Source: Aureispira sp050633105
GTDB lineage: Bacteria; Bacteroidota; Bacteroidia; Chitinophagales; Saprospiraceae
Reading direction: 5' to 3'
Length of the DNA: 64,000 bases
NCBI GenBank assembly: GCA_050633105.1
Contig: JBOEFW010000068.1
Span: 9,824-73,823, forward strand
Part shown: in pieces, positions 51,979 to 59,899 of the stretch
Position numbering within the stretch: position 1 is the stretch's first letter
Layout: every line of letters starts with the position of its first letter
Program-made: the position numbers and the translations under genes
Notes under the pieces: generated by a model
The model's input: only the letters and a program-made list of their open reading frames with translations
The model's database searches: none
Told to the model about the DNA's origin: nothing

Positions 51979-52518
51979 TTAGTCTACTATACCACAAAAA
52001 AACTTGACTTCTTCTACATACTCTCCATCGAGCCATCTATAACCCGCCTGTTTAACTCTCTCGCTGTGATCCTTACGACTATGAACCTCTAGCCGCTTTA
52101 GGGGCTTAAAGCCCTTAACAACTCCGTACTCCAAGCAATCCATAAGTTGTTTGTAGTTGTCGCTATCATCAAAGAAGCTCATGTAAGAGTCTATTACAGC
52201 ATCCGTTGCGCCAACACCCGACTTTCTAAACTCTGCCGTACAGTAGTGTAAGTAATCTCTATACAGATGAAAACGGTCGTACAAATCGCTAGCAGTAAAG
52301 TTTTTAGCGTGCCTTGCCGTGTCTTCAATGCCAATAGCGATGCGAATATAGCATTCGCTTATCTCCCGCTCAAGGTCTTTAAAGTTTTTGTTAACTATGA
52401 GCGCCTCTGCTAGAGGTCTTGACTTACGCATCATCATGTCAATAAACCCCTGAAGCCTTCTAATGTCTGTTGCTTTACTGGCGGCAGCATGTGTTGCCGC
52501 CTCTATACTAATTGCCAT
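51979..52518 (-). CDS. Helical hypothetical early protein
   Basis: 179 residues, soluble, mostly helical with many Asp/Lys/Arg. No family recognised. It is the promoter-distal gene of the early operon. Confidence 0.5.
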   Translation of the reverse strand: MAISIEAATHAAASKATDIRRLQGFIDMMMRKSRPLAEALIVNKNFKDLEREISECYIRIAIGIEDTARHAKNFTASDLYDRFHLYRDYLHYCTAEFRKSGVGATDAVIDSYMSFFDDSDNYKQLMDCLEYGVVKGFKPLKRLEVHSRKDHSERVKQAGYRWLDGEYVEEVKFFCGIVD

Positions 52519-52629
52519 ACCTTCCTTGTATTAAAAGTGATTAAATCAGCGCTCGACCATGAAAACCGAGCGCCTTAATTCAATGAACTATTCTAACCCT
52601 ACACCAATTGTTTGATAAAAAATAGTTAG

Positions 52630-52701
52630 AGAAAGCAAGGGGACTCGAACCCCTGTATCTGGATCTGCAATCCAGCACCTAACCAACTCGGTCATACTTT
52701 C
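52630..52701 (-). tRNA. tRNA-Cys (GCA)
   Basis: A complete cloverleaf on the - strand: acceptor GAAAGTA/TGCTTTC with one G-T pair, D-arm with GGTT, anticodon loop TTGCAGA on a 5-bp CTGGA/TCCAG stem, T-arm AGGGG-TTCGAGT-CCCCT and U73. U73 and GCA together fix Cys. CCA is not encoded. Confidence 0.93.
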
Positions 52702-52755
52702 TGAGTTGACCGCCTCTTAACTGGCGGCCAATTTTAGTGTCTTATGCTTGCGGGG

Positions 52756-53118
52756 TTACGAATTCCGTTTCGCTTTCCTTAAAAAACTTATTGGGCCGCT
52801 TTTCCTCATGTCAATCTCATACCAGTAGCCTTTTAGAAATCCATAAGTACTATTAAATGAAAAGAAGAAACGCTTTCTAAGGGGCTTCATTTTAAACTCG
52901 CTAAAGTGGACAGAGTAATATACATCTCTCTTAGCCTTTTTTAGATTTTCTTTTGTTGTCGGCATTAAATCCCAAAAAGGGTTATTCCTACCCTGTATCA
53001 GCCGACACCTGATACCTTTATAAAAAACAGTAGCTCCAATTTTAGGCTTATTTATGAGCAATAGGGATAGCTTTATATAATGGAACTCTACGTAAATTTT
53101 TCTAAATATTTTTTTCAT
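52756..53118 (-). CDS. Basic hypothetical protein
   Basis: 120 residues, highly basic (Lys, Arg, Phe, Tyr), with many aromatic residues. No family recognised. Its reading frame is preceded by AAAGCGAA before the ATG, a leader pattern that recurs before the neighbouring small gene at 53617. Confidence 0.45.
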   Translation of the reverse strand: MKKIFRKIYVEFHYIKLSLLLINKPKIGATVFYKGIRCRLIQGRNNPFWDLMPTTKENLKKAKRDVYYSVHFSEFKMKPLRKRFFFSFNSTYGFLKGYWYEIDMRKSGPISFLRKAKRNS

Positions 53119-53124
53119 TTCGCT

Positions 53125-53397
53125 TTAATGATATTTTTTGAATTCTAATCCTTTTGCATGTGGTGACTGTATGTAATATCGCATTGCATCCATAAAGTGG
53201 TGATAATGCGCCCCATAGCACCTTTCGCGCAAAGTAGGAATTTCTTGATCTACAACCTTTGTTGCATTCGTTGGGCAATGACCAGTAATGCCCTTGACCT
53301 CGCATCGGTACTTTGGTTCCCGCGTTAGTATTTTAAGCATAAATTCATATCTACCAATTGGTCTTCTTTTTGGAGCTTCATAGAAATACCTTCTCAT
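53125..53397 (-). CDS. Small Cys/His-containing protein
   Basis: 90 residues with Cys at CEVKGITGHCP and CYGAHYHH (about residues 30-72), a pattern that could bind zinc. No family recognised. Confidence 0.45.
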   Translation of the reverse strand: MRRYFYEAPKRRPIGRYEFMLKILTREPKYRCEVKGITGHCPTNATKVVDQEIPTLRERCYGAHYHHFMDAMRYYIQSPHAKGLEFKKYH

Positions 53398-53458
53398 TAC
53401 TTTCTTCTATTTCGTTTTAAAAGTTGATTTTGGAATTTGAATCATTCTCTTTCCAGTA

Positions 53459-53617
53459 TCAAGAGTCCAGTTTCTTCACCAGCGTTGAAAGGAATCCAGT
53501 CGCCGTCATTTGGGGTTCTTCAACCCACTCTGTTCCTTCTTCATCGGTATAGATTAATCTTTTCTCTTGATTGCGCACATCTTTCTCAATATGCATCTTC
53601 TTGATGCCAATTTTCAT
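53459..53617 (-). CDS. Small acidic protein
   Basis: 52 residues from the ATG at 53617 to the TGA at 53459, too short for most gene callers. The sequence starts MKIGIKKMHIEKDV and contains YTDEEGTEWVEEPQ. It fills the gap between the genes at 53397 and 53628 with tight spacing, which supports it as real. No family recognised. Confidence 0.5.
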   Translation of the reverse strand: MKIGIKKMHIEKDVRNQEKRLIYTDEEGTEWVEEPQMTATGFLSTLVKKLDS

Positions 53618-53627
53618 TTCGCTTATT

Positions 53628-54014
53628 TTAAAGCATTAGTGCAATGCACTTTGCCATGTTAACAACCACCCAATTAGTAACAGCTTCCCAATCCACATTC
53701 TTAGTAAATCTCTCGATCAAGTTGGGGTCTTCAATCCTGCTCTCTTCTTCGACTAAATCATCTTCTTGATTAATTCCGCTTACTTTTATAGTAATAGCGG
53801 CTTTTTGGCTACTATCTACCGTGATACTAAATTCTCCAAAATCATTGTTCTTAGCATTGGCCGTATAGGTTACGTTTACCGTTGATGATAGAGAGGACCT
53901 GGTCGAAATGACTTCTGTGTCGATTATTTTAAATCCCACTGCCCTTAACTCTGGAGGAAAGCCTACATAAGGCCAAATGTCATCATGTACGTTAAGATGT
54001 AACATATCGTTCAT
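53628..54014 (-). CDS. Hypothetical protein
   Basis: 128 residues. The middle is beta-rich (SSLSSTVNVTYTANAKNN, then AAITIKVSG) and the C-terminus is a short hydrophobic helix (VVVNMAKCIALML). No family recognised. Confidence 0.5.
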   Translation of the reverse strand: MNDMLHLNVHDDIWPYVGFPPELRAVGFKIIDTEVISTRSSLSSTVNVTYTANAKNNDFGEFSITVDSSQKAAITIKVSGINQEDDLVEEESRIEDPNLIERFTKNVDWEAVTNWVVVNMAKCIALML

Positions 54015-54102
54015 ATTATCTTTTTTAGATTAAAAAGGGACCAGCCATCAAACCAGCCCCTTTGTTCAACTTTTTACCCACATCAGCGGTTAAAAAAAAT
54101 AG

Positions 54103-54175
54103 TGCTCTCTGTTGGAATCGAACCAACGACCATCGGTTTATGAGTCCGAAGCTCTAACCCCTGAGCTAAGAGAGC
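54103..54175 (-). tRNA. tRNA-Met (CAT), elongator-type
   Basis: A - strand cloverleaf: acceptor GCTCTCT/AGAGAGC (fully paired, unlike the initiator at 56429), D-arm GCTC/GAGC, anticodon loop CTCATAA on TCGGA/ACCGA with one A-A mismatch, T-arm GTTGG-TTCGATT-CCAAC and A73. Anticodon CAT could also be an Ile isoacceptor after lysidine modification. Confidence 0.88.
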
Positions 54176-54188
54176 GAATTTAATCCGT

Positions 54189-54446
54189 TCAAAAAAAACC
54201 TTTCCACGCCTTAAATAATTCTTTATTTTCTTCAATAGCTTGCCTTGCAAGCTTCCTACTTAAGCTTTCTAGGTGCTCTTTGGCAAATGTTAGTTGAGCC
54301 AATGAATAGCTATATTTATTTTTCGCAATTTCATTCCAACAATCGCTTAGCACTTTTGGCTCTACAGCATTATCTGCATCAATCAAAATCATAGAAATAG
54401 AACGAATATCCTTCATTTTTTTTAATCCTTCTGCCATGGTGATCAT
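54189..54446 (-). CDS. Small helical protein
   Basis: 85 residues, helical, no family recognised. An in-frame ATG at 54437 (Met4) is an alternative start. Confidence 0.45.
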   Translation of the reverse strand: MITMAEGLKKMKDIRSISMILIDADNAVEPKVLSDCWNEIAKNKYSYSLAQLTFAKEHLESLSRKLARQAIEENKELFKAWKGFF

Positions 54447-54513
54447 TTGTTTCTTACGTCAATAAAGATTGACAGGTCGCTGGTGTCGAATGTTATCATG
54501 TTATTAATCTGGG

Positions 54514-54822
54514 TTAAGAGAGCAAAAGGTATCCCATGTATCTTTCTTTTTGCAGGTAGACCGCACAATAATTCCCCTCGTTCACGAGCCTTTGGGCTGT
54601 GGCATGATCTGTCTGAACTATAGTTTTATTAATTGGCATGTAATGTCTAAATCCATAAACTCTATCATCTTTTAAGAAAGCTTTAGAATCAATATTACAA
54701 GAGGGTGCAATTATCTTCAATACATCATTTAAAGAGTGACCAGAAACCCAATCCTCATACAATGGAGTCGCACCACCATTACCAATGACCTCAATTTTTA
54801 TATTTTCCTTATGCATTGTCAA
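54514..54822 (-). CDS. Small hypothetical protein
   Basis: 102 residues, alpha/beta, no family recognised. Start overlaps the stop of the upstream gene (ATGA-type, 4 bp). Confidence 0.5.
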   Translation of the reverse strand: MTMHKENIKIEVIGNGGATPLYEDWVSGHSLNDVLKIIAPSCNIDSKAFLKDDRVYGFRHYMPINKTIVQTDHATAQRLVNEGNYCAVYLQKERYMGYLLLS

Positions 54823-55091
54823 AATAGTTTTAGTTCGTGCATTTTATTAATAGCAGCCAGCTGATTAAAAGCCCTATAGTCCGAATCAAATTGCACGTAT
54901 CCTGTTTCGGCGTAAAATTCCAAAGTCAATACGCAACGCCTCGGAAGAAAACCGATAAATGGTGTTCCTTTTTCAAAAAGGTAATGTATTCCAGCTCTAC
55001 TACACATATAGTCTAATTCTTCAACATTAAGATGTTCCGATATTGACTCAAATCCTTTTCTTGCTATTTCTTTAAAATTTTGTTCTGTCAT
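54819..55091 (-). CDS. Small hypothetical protein
   Basis: 90 residues with an alpha/beta pattern (LTLEFYAETGYVQFDSDY). It overlaps the next gene by 4 bp. No family recognised. Confidence 0.5.
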   Translation of the reverse strand: MTEQNFKEIARKGFESISEHLNVEELDYMCSRAGIHYLFEKGTPFIGFLPRRCVLTLEFYAETGYVQFDSDYRAFNQLAAINKMHELKLF

Positions 55092-55180
55092 TACCTTTGA
55101 TTATATTAATTAGGGTTTTGTCTTGTGGTTTTATTTGAATTCCTTCAGAATCTTATCAATGGCTGCTAGCAGTTTGAATA

Positions 55181-55498
55181 TCACTCGTGCAGGTATCCAG
55201 TTTCAGCAAAACGTTTCAAATAAGGTAGTAATTCGGACACTTGTTCTCTATTTAAGTGCATTCTTGTGTTCAGTAGCACATCTTTAGGTAAAGGGTATTG
55301 CATCCATCCATCATTCCCTTGTGGTTCTAATCCGTATTTTTTCGCTTTAGAGGTCCTGATTTTTGGATCTGCATCGTTTACGCCAAACCATATTTTACCT
55401 TCCATTGCACAAGAGCTTGCTTGTAAAGAACACTTAGCTCCGTAAGTATCTTCAAACTCTGTAATTTCAAATCCTCTTTGTGTTTTACGATCCTTCAT
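55181..55498 (-). CDS. Small phage-type protein
   Basis: 105 residues. The pattern GFEITEFEDTYGAKCSLQASS...IWFGVNDADP...HLNREQVSELLPYLKRFAETG resembles a small phage protein family annotated only as hypothetical; it ends in an acidic-Gly motif. It may modulate host functions. No enzymatic motif. Confidence 0.6.
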   Translation of the reverse strand: MKDRKTQRGFEITEFEDTYGAKCSLQASSCAMEGKIWFGVNDADPKIRTSKAKKYGLEPQGNDGWMQYPLPKDVLLNTRMHLNREQVSELLPYLKRFAETGYLHE

Positions 55499-55601
55499 TT
55501 TATTTCATTTCATTCTTCAGTTTAAAAAGGGAGCCAAACGCCCGTTTAGCTCCGCTTTCTCTCAACACTACATTCAATCCACGGGATGAATGAATAAATA
55601 G

Positions 55602-55681
55602 AGACCTTGACGGGACTCGAACCCGCGCGCTCACTCCGCTTGGTTGCGGTCGTGTGATCTAACCAACTAAACTACAAGGTC
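55602..55681 (-). tRNA. Malformed tRNA-like gene without a usable anticodon
   Basis: The acceptor (GACCTTG/CAAGGTC), D-arm (AGTTGGTTA) and T-arm (GCGGG-TTCGAGT-CCCGT) are normal and U73 is present. The anticodon arm is not: between D- and T-arm the sequence folds as CAC, then CCGC-AACCAA-GCGG, then GTG with an internal bulge. No 7-base loop with U33 exists. It overlaps the end of the next CDS by 10 bp. Probably degenerate or atypical. Confidence 0.55.
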
Positions 55682-56148
55682 AAGTCACGAAGCCTAGAGA
55701 GCACATCACTCCCATTATGACCGTCAAATTCAAATAAGGCCTTTTCTACCTCTGGAACATTAAACAAATCCCAGTCTTTTATTTTGTAATGATTTGAAAT
55801 TAAGCCAGATGGAAGCTTAGCAGATACAATAAACCAGCCGCCGCCAAAACAAAGTTCGCCGTCATGGTGGCGAATTGATTTATGTACATTATAGTGAGGT
55901 CGAACGCCATAAGGCATAATGTTGTCATTATGTAGGCCCGAATTCTCTGGGCTATAATTTTTAGCCCACTCATTAAACAAGCAAGCATTGTACATCTTCC
56001 TAAACTCATATAGCTCGTCAAAAGTATGATGGCCATCTGACAACTTGTTTTCATTAAATCCTTCTACGTTTTTTTTCAAGAAAAGAATTTGCTCATTCAT
56101 TATTTTCAGTAAGCCTTCCATTTTGTTTTGTTTTTTATCATTCAGCAC
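55672..56148 (-). CDS. WDGH-domain-like phage protein
   Basis: Up to 158 residues. DGHHTFDELYEFRK and FGGGWFIVSAKLPSG..NHYKI match a phage/prophage family known as the WDGH domain; the function is unknown. The ATG at 56121 (Met10) or at 56100 is the more likely start, because 56148 falls inside the tRNA-Trp. The stop lies inside the malformed tRNA gene. Confidence 0.7.
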   Translation of the reverse strand: MLNDKKQNKMEGLLKIMNEQILFLKKNVEGFNENKLSDGHHTFDELYEFRKMYNACLFNEWAKNYSPENSGLHNDNIMPYGVRPHYNVHKSIRHHDGELCFGGGWFIVSAKLPSGLISNHYKIKDWDLFNVPEVEKALFEFDGHNGSDVLSRLRDLTL

Positions 56149-56219
56149 CCCAAACAGGACTCGAACCCATAATCTTTAATGCTTGGAACATCAACGCTTT
56201 ACCGTTAAGCTACAGGAGT
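56146..56219 (-). tRNA. tRNA-Trp (CCA), probable
   Basis: Acceptor ACTCCTG/TTGGGGT (weak, with wobble and one mismatch), D-arm GCTT/AAGC, anticodon loop TTCCAAG on a TGATG/CATTA stem, T-arm ATGGG-TTCGAGT-CCTGT. G73 supports Trp; reading one base earlier (TCC, Gly) leaves the stem unpaired. One extra base sits before the anticodon stem. Confidence 0.72.
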
Positions 56220-56231
56220 AATTAAAAAAAA

Positions 56232-56372
56232 GTACAGCAGCAAAAAGCCCCTTAGGTAAAGACCTGCTATAAGATAAGGTACCAAGGGCTTATACTGTAC
56301 ATTAACTCCGTAAAAGAGTAGCATAAGTTATCCCAAAGCATTTATCAATCTTTCATTAAAGTAATGCTACGC
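56232..56372 (-). ncRNA. Structured RNA segment between two tRNA genes
   Basis: On the - strand, GTACAG (56300-56295) pairs with CTGTAC (56237-56232), and AAGCCC with GGGCTT inside, plus a small ACCT/AGGT hairpin; a T8 tract follows immediately, as in an intrinsic terminator. A second arm GTAGCAT/ATGCTAC spans 56370-56318. It is not translated and not a tRNA. Candidate small phage RNA. Confidence 0.5.
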
Positions 56373-56428
56373 ATGTTTCGGTAAGCTACCATGTAATATA
56401 CTAACATGGCCATGTCGTGCGTTCCTTG

Positions 56429-56502
56429 TGGCAGGGGCAGGACTCGAACCTACGACCTGAGGATTATGAGACCTCCGAGCTAACCAACTGCTCCACCCTG
56501 CA
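56429..56502 (-). tRNA. Initiator-type tRNA-Met (CAT)
   Basis: Acceptor TGCAGGG/CCCTGCC with a mismatch at position 1:72, an A11:U24 pair in the D-stem and TG at 8-9, all hallmarks of bacterial initiator tRNA. Anticodon loop CTCATAA on GAGGT/TCCTC; only two of the three G:C pairs typical of initiators are kept. T-arm GTAGG-TTCGAGT-CCTGC, A73. An unusual find in a phage. Confidence 0.8.
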
Positions 56503-56684
56503 CTATTGTATTAATTAAGCTATCAAAGCAAATGTAGGCGGCGCACTACCACCGCCTACTAAAAACATCTAAAACCAAAAACTCCGCAAATAATAAACAC
56601 AATTAATTTGCTCAAAAATCTAATATAAAGATACAAAAAAATGGTTATAATCTAAAATTAAAGTGTTTTTATTTGTGCTGATTT

Positions 56685-57059
56685 TCAAAGTTTTACAACA
56701 TTGCTTTGCTTCGCCCTTTTCTTAGCTTTTCGCCTTCTTGCTTTTTCCTTGGCATCGTATCTAAGATGGCATAGTTGACACAAAGCCGCCAGTCTATCAT
56801 CCTTAACATCATGATTGCCTTCATCATGGTCAAGGTGTGCAATTGTCAGTACGACCTTCACGCTCTTAGGGCAGCCTTTCCTATACCATTCCCCGACACT
56901 TAACTTTTCCCACACGGTAACGCGGCCTTTTTTGTAGCTGTGGACGATACTTTTATTTTCCAAGCCACACCACTTACAGCAATTGCCCTCTCTTTCTAGT
57001 ATTCGCGGCCTTATTTCTGTCTTCCAATTTGAAGGATACTCATTGTAGTCTACAGGCAT
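56685..57059 (-). CDS. HNH endonuclease
   Basis: 124 residues. The first Cys pair is CCKWCG (about 27-32), the HNH core is VLTIAHLDHDEGNH..., and CQLCHLRYD gives the second pair; a basic tail follows. Typical small phage HNH nuclease, either homing-like or involved in DNA packaging. Confidence 0.85.
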   Translation of the reverse strand: MPVDYNEYPSNWKTEIRPRILEREGNCCKWCGLENKSIVHSYKKGRVTVWEKLSVGEWYRKGCPKSVKVVLTIAHLDHDEGNHDVKDDRLAALCQLCHLRYDAKEKARRRKAKKRAKQSNVVKL

Positions 57060-57063
57060 GTTT

Positions 57064-57801
57064 TTAAGTTTTTAAGTTTTGAATTATTCCATTGTATTCC
57101 TCTTCAGTATACTCATTACAATGAGTTTCAAATCTAAATTTAGTAGACCGATGATCGTATCTAAATTTAGTAAAGTGAATAATTGAAAGATCTTGTCCTA
57201 TAGGCGTTTTGTCAAACCAGTTTAAAAAATCACTTTCGCTCAATCCGTCATTAGGAGCCACTGTCGCAATATTCTTAAAACTATTATCAGTAAGCAATCG
57301 GATTAGGTGACAATTCCTCATAGGACATTTGGTCCATTCGGCCCGCTCAACGCCCACGCCGTCGTGCCTGGTTAGCTGAAAGCACTTTATTTGCTTAGAC
57401 TTGTAGGGAGTTCCACTCCATGTATACACACTAAGCACCGCCTTACCTTCCTGAATCTCTTTAATCCGCCTTGCCCAATTGTCGTAGCCAAGCCGTATAG
57501 TATGAATCTTGGTTCCTTTATGATAGCTAGTTATAAAATTGGTTAGCTGTCCTTTTCGTTGGTGCGGTTTAGGGAATTTAAAAAGTAGAGATATTGGGTA
57601 TTGCTTTAGCCAAGTCATTTCACTTGCACTAACGAATATCGTTTTTAAGTGTCCTTTTTCAACGGATTCTAGCAGGTATTGAGGCCTTCTTGGTGGAAGA
57701 GCCTCTGCTAGAGTAAGAATTCTTTTTACCTTCCATATCTCATTATCAAATAATACATGAGAATGGCCCGCTATCAGGCCTTTTGCTTTTGCTGGAGTCA
57801 T
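57064..57801 (-). CDS. ASCH-like domain protein
   Basis: 245 residues. The middle part (HTIRLGYDNWARRIKEIQEGKAVLSVYTWSG, about 95-125) has the pattern of an ASCH/PUA-like RNA-binding or hydrolase domain, seen in phages as 'IHTIR..'-type proteins. The N- and C-terminal parts are unassigned. It ends 4 bp before the HNH gene. Confidence 0.6.
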   Translation of the reverse strand: MTPAKAKGLIAGHSHVLFDNEIWKVKRILTLAEALPPRRPQYLLESVEKGHLKTIFVSASEMTWLKQYPISLLFKFPKPHQRKGQLTNFITSYHKGTKIHTIRLGYDNWARRIKEIQEGKAVLSVYTWSGTPYKSKQIKCFQLTRHDGVGVERAEWTKCPMRNCHLIRLLTDNSFKNIATVAPNDGLSESDFLNWFDKTPIGQDLSIIHFTKFRYDHRSTKFRFETHCNEYTEEEYNGIIQNLKT

Positions 57802-58100
57802 TGGTTAGTTGTTATACTTTTGATTAATTCAATATGCGCTCTTGCTGATTCTATCTTCCCTTGCAGTCGGTACCATGTATCAGGACAACCACCTCTATCC
57901 CAACTCAATTTGTCACCTAAAGTCCTCAAACGCTTTATGTCGGGGTGTTCTTTGGTGAATTCTTCTCCTTTGGCTTTACGTGCTTTGAGCCGAGTATCTA
58001 GATTAGAAAACTGTTGCGCTGCCTCTTGGTATTCCTCCTGTGCGCTTTCTAACCGCTCAATCTCTTGTTCTATTTTAGTTATTACTTCTTGCTTTGTCAT
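57798..58100 (-). CDS. Coiled-coil protein
   Basis: 100 residues, nearly all helical and charged, with a heptad pattern (VITKIEQEIERLESAQEEYQ). It overlaps the previous and following genes by 4 bp each, so it is part of a tightly packed operon. No family recognised. Confidence 0.5.
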   Translation of the reverse strand: MTKQEVITKIEQEIERLESAQEEYQEAAQQFSNLDTRLKARKAKGEEFTKEHPDIKRLRTLGDKLSWDRGGCPDTWYRLQGKIESARAHIELIKSITTNQ

Positions 58101-58405
58101 AGGTCAATCTTATTATTCCACATTTGTCTTTCTTTTACATCCTCAATTAACTCTAACGCTGGACATGTTATAAAGGCAGGAAATCCTAAGCCTTTTGAAT
58201 CTTCTATCATGTGACTAAAGTCTCTCCATGGTATACATATCCTTCCATTATCAAACACTAATTGTCGAGAAGTTGAGGATGTCATGCTTAATGGAGTAAA
58301 ACTTAAAGCCTCGCTATTCCATTCTTCTCTTAAACCTCTATGAGCAACTCTTACTATGCCGTAGATCCACTCTGTCCCACCCTGTTGTTTTTCTTTATAA
58401 CTCAT
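58097..58405 (-). CDS. Small hypothetical protein
   Basis: 102 residues, mixed alpha/beta, no family recognised. It overlaps the upstream gene by 11 bp and the downstream one by 4 bp. Confidence 0.5.
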   Translation of the reverse strand: MSYKEKQQGGTEWIYGIVRVAHRGLREEWNSEALSFTPLSMTSSTSRQLVFDNGRICIPWRDFSHMIEDSKGLGFPAFITCPALELIEDVKERQMWNNKIDL

Positions 58406-58604
58406 AAATTCTTAAATCCCCTCGAATATCCTGCGTCACACCAACAAACCGCGTGCATTTGCACTTGTGGCGAATGTGTAGTTTTTCAGATTTATGCCAC
58501 TTTTCAAGAACTTCCCCAATTGGAATATTTCTTTCACAATGTGGACAAGGGTCTTTACATTCTGCAATGCTTATAATTGCGTTATCTATATATTCTGTTT
58601 TCAT
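58395..58604 (-). CDS. Small zinc-binding protein
   Basis: 69 residues with CKDPCPHCE near residue 17 and HKCKC near residue 46, a four-Cys metal pattern. Role unknown; the small size and position suggest a host-takeover or regulatory protein. Confidence 0.6.
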   Translation of the reverse strand: MKTEYIDNAIISIAECKDPCPHCERNIPIGEVLEKWHKSEKLHIRHKCKCTRFVGVTQDIRGDLRIYEL

Positions 58605-58621
58605 TTTCTTGTTTTTTCGGC

Positions 58622-58846
58622 CTAAGCCAGTTTAAAATTCTTAATAAATGTCCTTACCTCTTCATCAACCCCACGCAAATCAATTTTAGTCAACCTGTGC
58701 AATCCGTTCGATTTAAGCACCTCCCAAATAGCCGCGTGCATCTCCTTATTTTCTCCTGATCGAAAAAGCGCACCAGTAATCTTGGTTAAATCCTGTCGAT
58801 ACACGAATCCGCCCTGTGGTTTTGGATCTTGGTTTCTCTTTGGCAT
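58622..58846 (-). CDS. Small hypothetical protein
   Basis: 74 residues, basic N-terminus (MPKRNQDPKPQGG), helical C-terminus. It starts 14 bp downstream of the GTGC-CAA-GCAC hairpin. No family recognised. Confidence 0.5.
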   Translation of the reverse strand: MPKRNQDPKPQGGFVYRQDLTKITGALFRSGENKEMHAAIWEVLKSNGLHRLTKIDLRGVDEEVRTFIKNFKLA

Positions 58847-58859
58847 AGGTTAGTTTTAT

Positions 58860-58876
58860 GTGCCAAGCACTTGGTT
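58860..58876 (-). repeat. Early-gene leader hairpin, copy 1 (covarying)
   Basis: GTGC-CAA-GCAC followed by TTGGTT, upstream of the gene at 58846. It is the same element as at 59511 and 59900 (GCGC in both arms), with the second stem base pair changed from C-G to T-A. Confidence 0.6.
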
Positions 58877-59496
58877 ATTGTTTGTATTTTTTTTGAGCGT
58901 TTTTTATGGCACCTTTTATTATTTGCGCTGCTTCTTCTGCGATTTTCATCCGTCTGCAAATCTCCTCAAAGGCATCAAAGACGTATTTAAGGCGTGGATT
59001 CATTGTTTTAGTCCAAGGAATCGCCTCGTAATCAACGCAAGATGGCACTGCATTAAAAACAGCAGCTTGATAATCGTATTCAGAGTCCGAATTCATTACC
59101 TTGTCTCTCCAATAGACGAGCTCCTCTTCTTCCTCATGGGATAGATGTCCCTCCTTTTGCAATTCCTCCACGTAACAATTGAGATTTTTTAAGCTTTCTT
59201 CAAGATCAAAGTTGTGTGACTTTTGAATACTGCCAATTCTTAGCTTTTCGCACCAGTAACCATCGTCTATTGATTTGGTGTCAGAGTTAGGATAAAAGTT
59301 TCTGCAAAAAAATCCAATTACCTAAATCACCTCTAACAGTAAGACCTCTAAAGTCATTGATAAAAATCACGTAATAAATTGAACTGTCGCCTTTTTGTAA
59401 ATAATCTACAGTTATTTTCTTTCCTTCGGAATTCTTAAAAACCTCTCTTCTGTGGGTATGCTCACTCCAATCTTTATTTGTTCTATTTCCTTTCAC
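58875..59496 (-). CDS. Phage protein split by a +1 change in a T7 run (probable single gene)
   Basis: About 207 residues if the run of seven T on the coding strand (59312-59306) is read as six. The first part ends ..RGDLGNWIF and the second continues CRNFYPNSDTKSIDDGYWCEKLRIG.. to NAQKKYKQ; GDLGNWIFCR and DDGYWCEKL match a phage protein family I recognise only as hypothetical. As written, the first part runs from a GTG at 59496 to a stop at 59287 and the second has no good start. Either a sequencing error, a programmed slip, or a young pseudogene. Confidence 0.65.
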
Positions 59497-59510
59497 TTTT
59501 GGTTATATTT

Positions 59511-59525
59511 AAGCGCCGTGCGCTT
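59511..59525 (-). repeat. Early-gene leader hairpin, copy 2
   Basis: AAGCGC-CGT-GCGCTT, followed by GGTTG, 14 bp upstream of the start at 59496. Confidence 0.6.
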
Positions 59526-59544
59526 GGTTGGATACTATTATCTC

Positions 59545-59886
59545 CTAGATTATATTTACGGTATTTTGCTTTTGGTTGTCGCTAGCGAATTTAGCCAGCA
59601 GCAATATTGTTCTTTTTGAATAGATAGTCTTGTGGCCTTGGTTTGCAATATAGCCTCCCTCTTCAGTCTCGTGCCATTTGAAAAGTGGCACAAATTCCGT
59701 GTGCCCCCAGAAGCCAAAAGACCCGTTAAAAAATGTTACTTTGGCGTAGTAATCGAATGTATCTTTTGAGTGAATTAAGTCTACGGGGTGCATCCATGGA
59801 ATTAAAACCTCGTCTCCCATGCAAATTAAGTGCCCATTCATGTCTAGGCACTCAGTAGATGTTCCATGCTTTTTATGTGTTATCAT
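59545..59886 (-). CDS. YopX-like small phage protein
   Basis: 113 residues. The layout (acidic N-terminus, GDEVLIPW, YYAKVTFFNGSFGFWGHTEF, FKWHETEEGG) resembles YopX-type phage proteins, a beta-rich family of unknown function. It begins 13 bp after the leader hairpin at 59900. Confidence 0.6.
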   Translation of the reverse strand: MITHKKHGTSTECLDMNGHLICMGDEVLIPWMHPVDLIHSKDTFDYYAKVTFFNGSFGFWGHTEFVPLFKWHETEEGGYIANQGHKTIYSKRTILLLAKFASDNQKQNTVNII

Positions 59887-59899
59887 TGGCTATTATTTT

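Noticed and set aside
56146..56219. tRNA-Gly (TCC)
   Set aside because: Placing the loop for TCC leaves the anticodon stem unpaired and G73 disagrees with Gly; CCA gives a paired stem.
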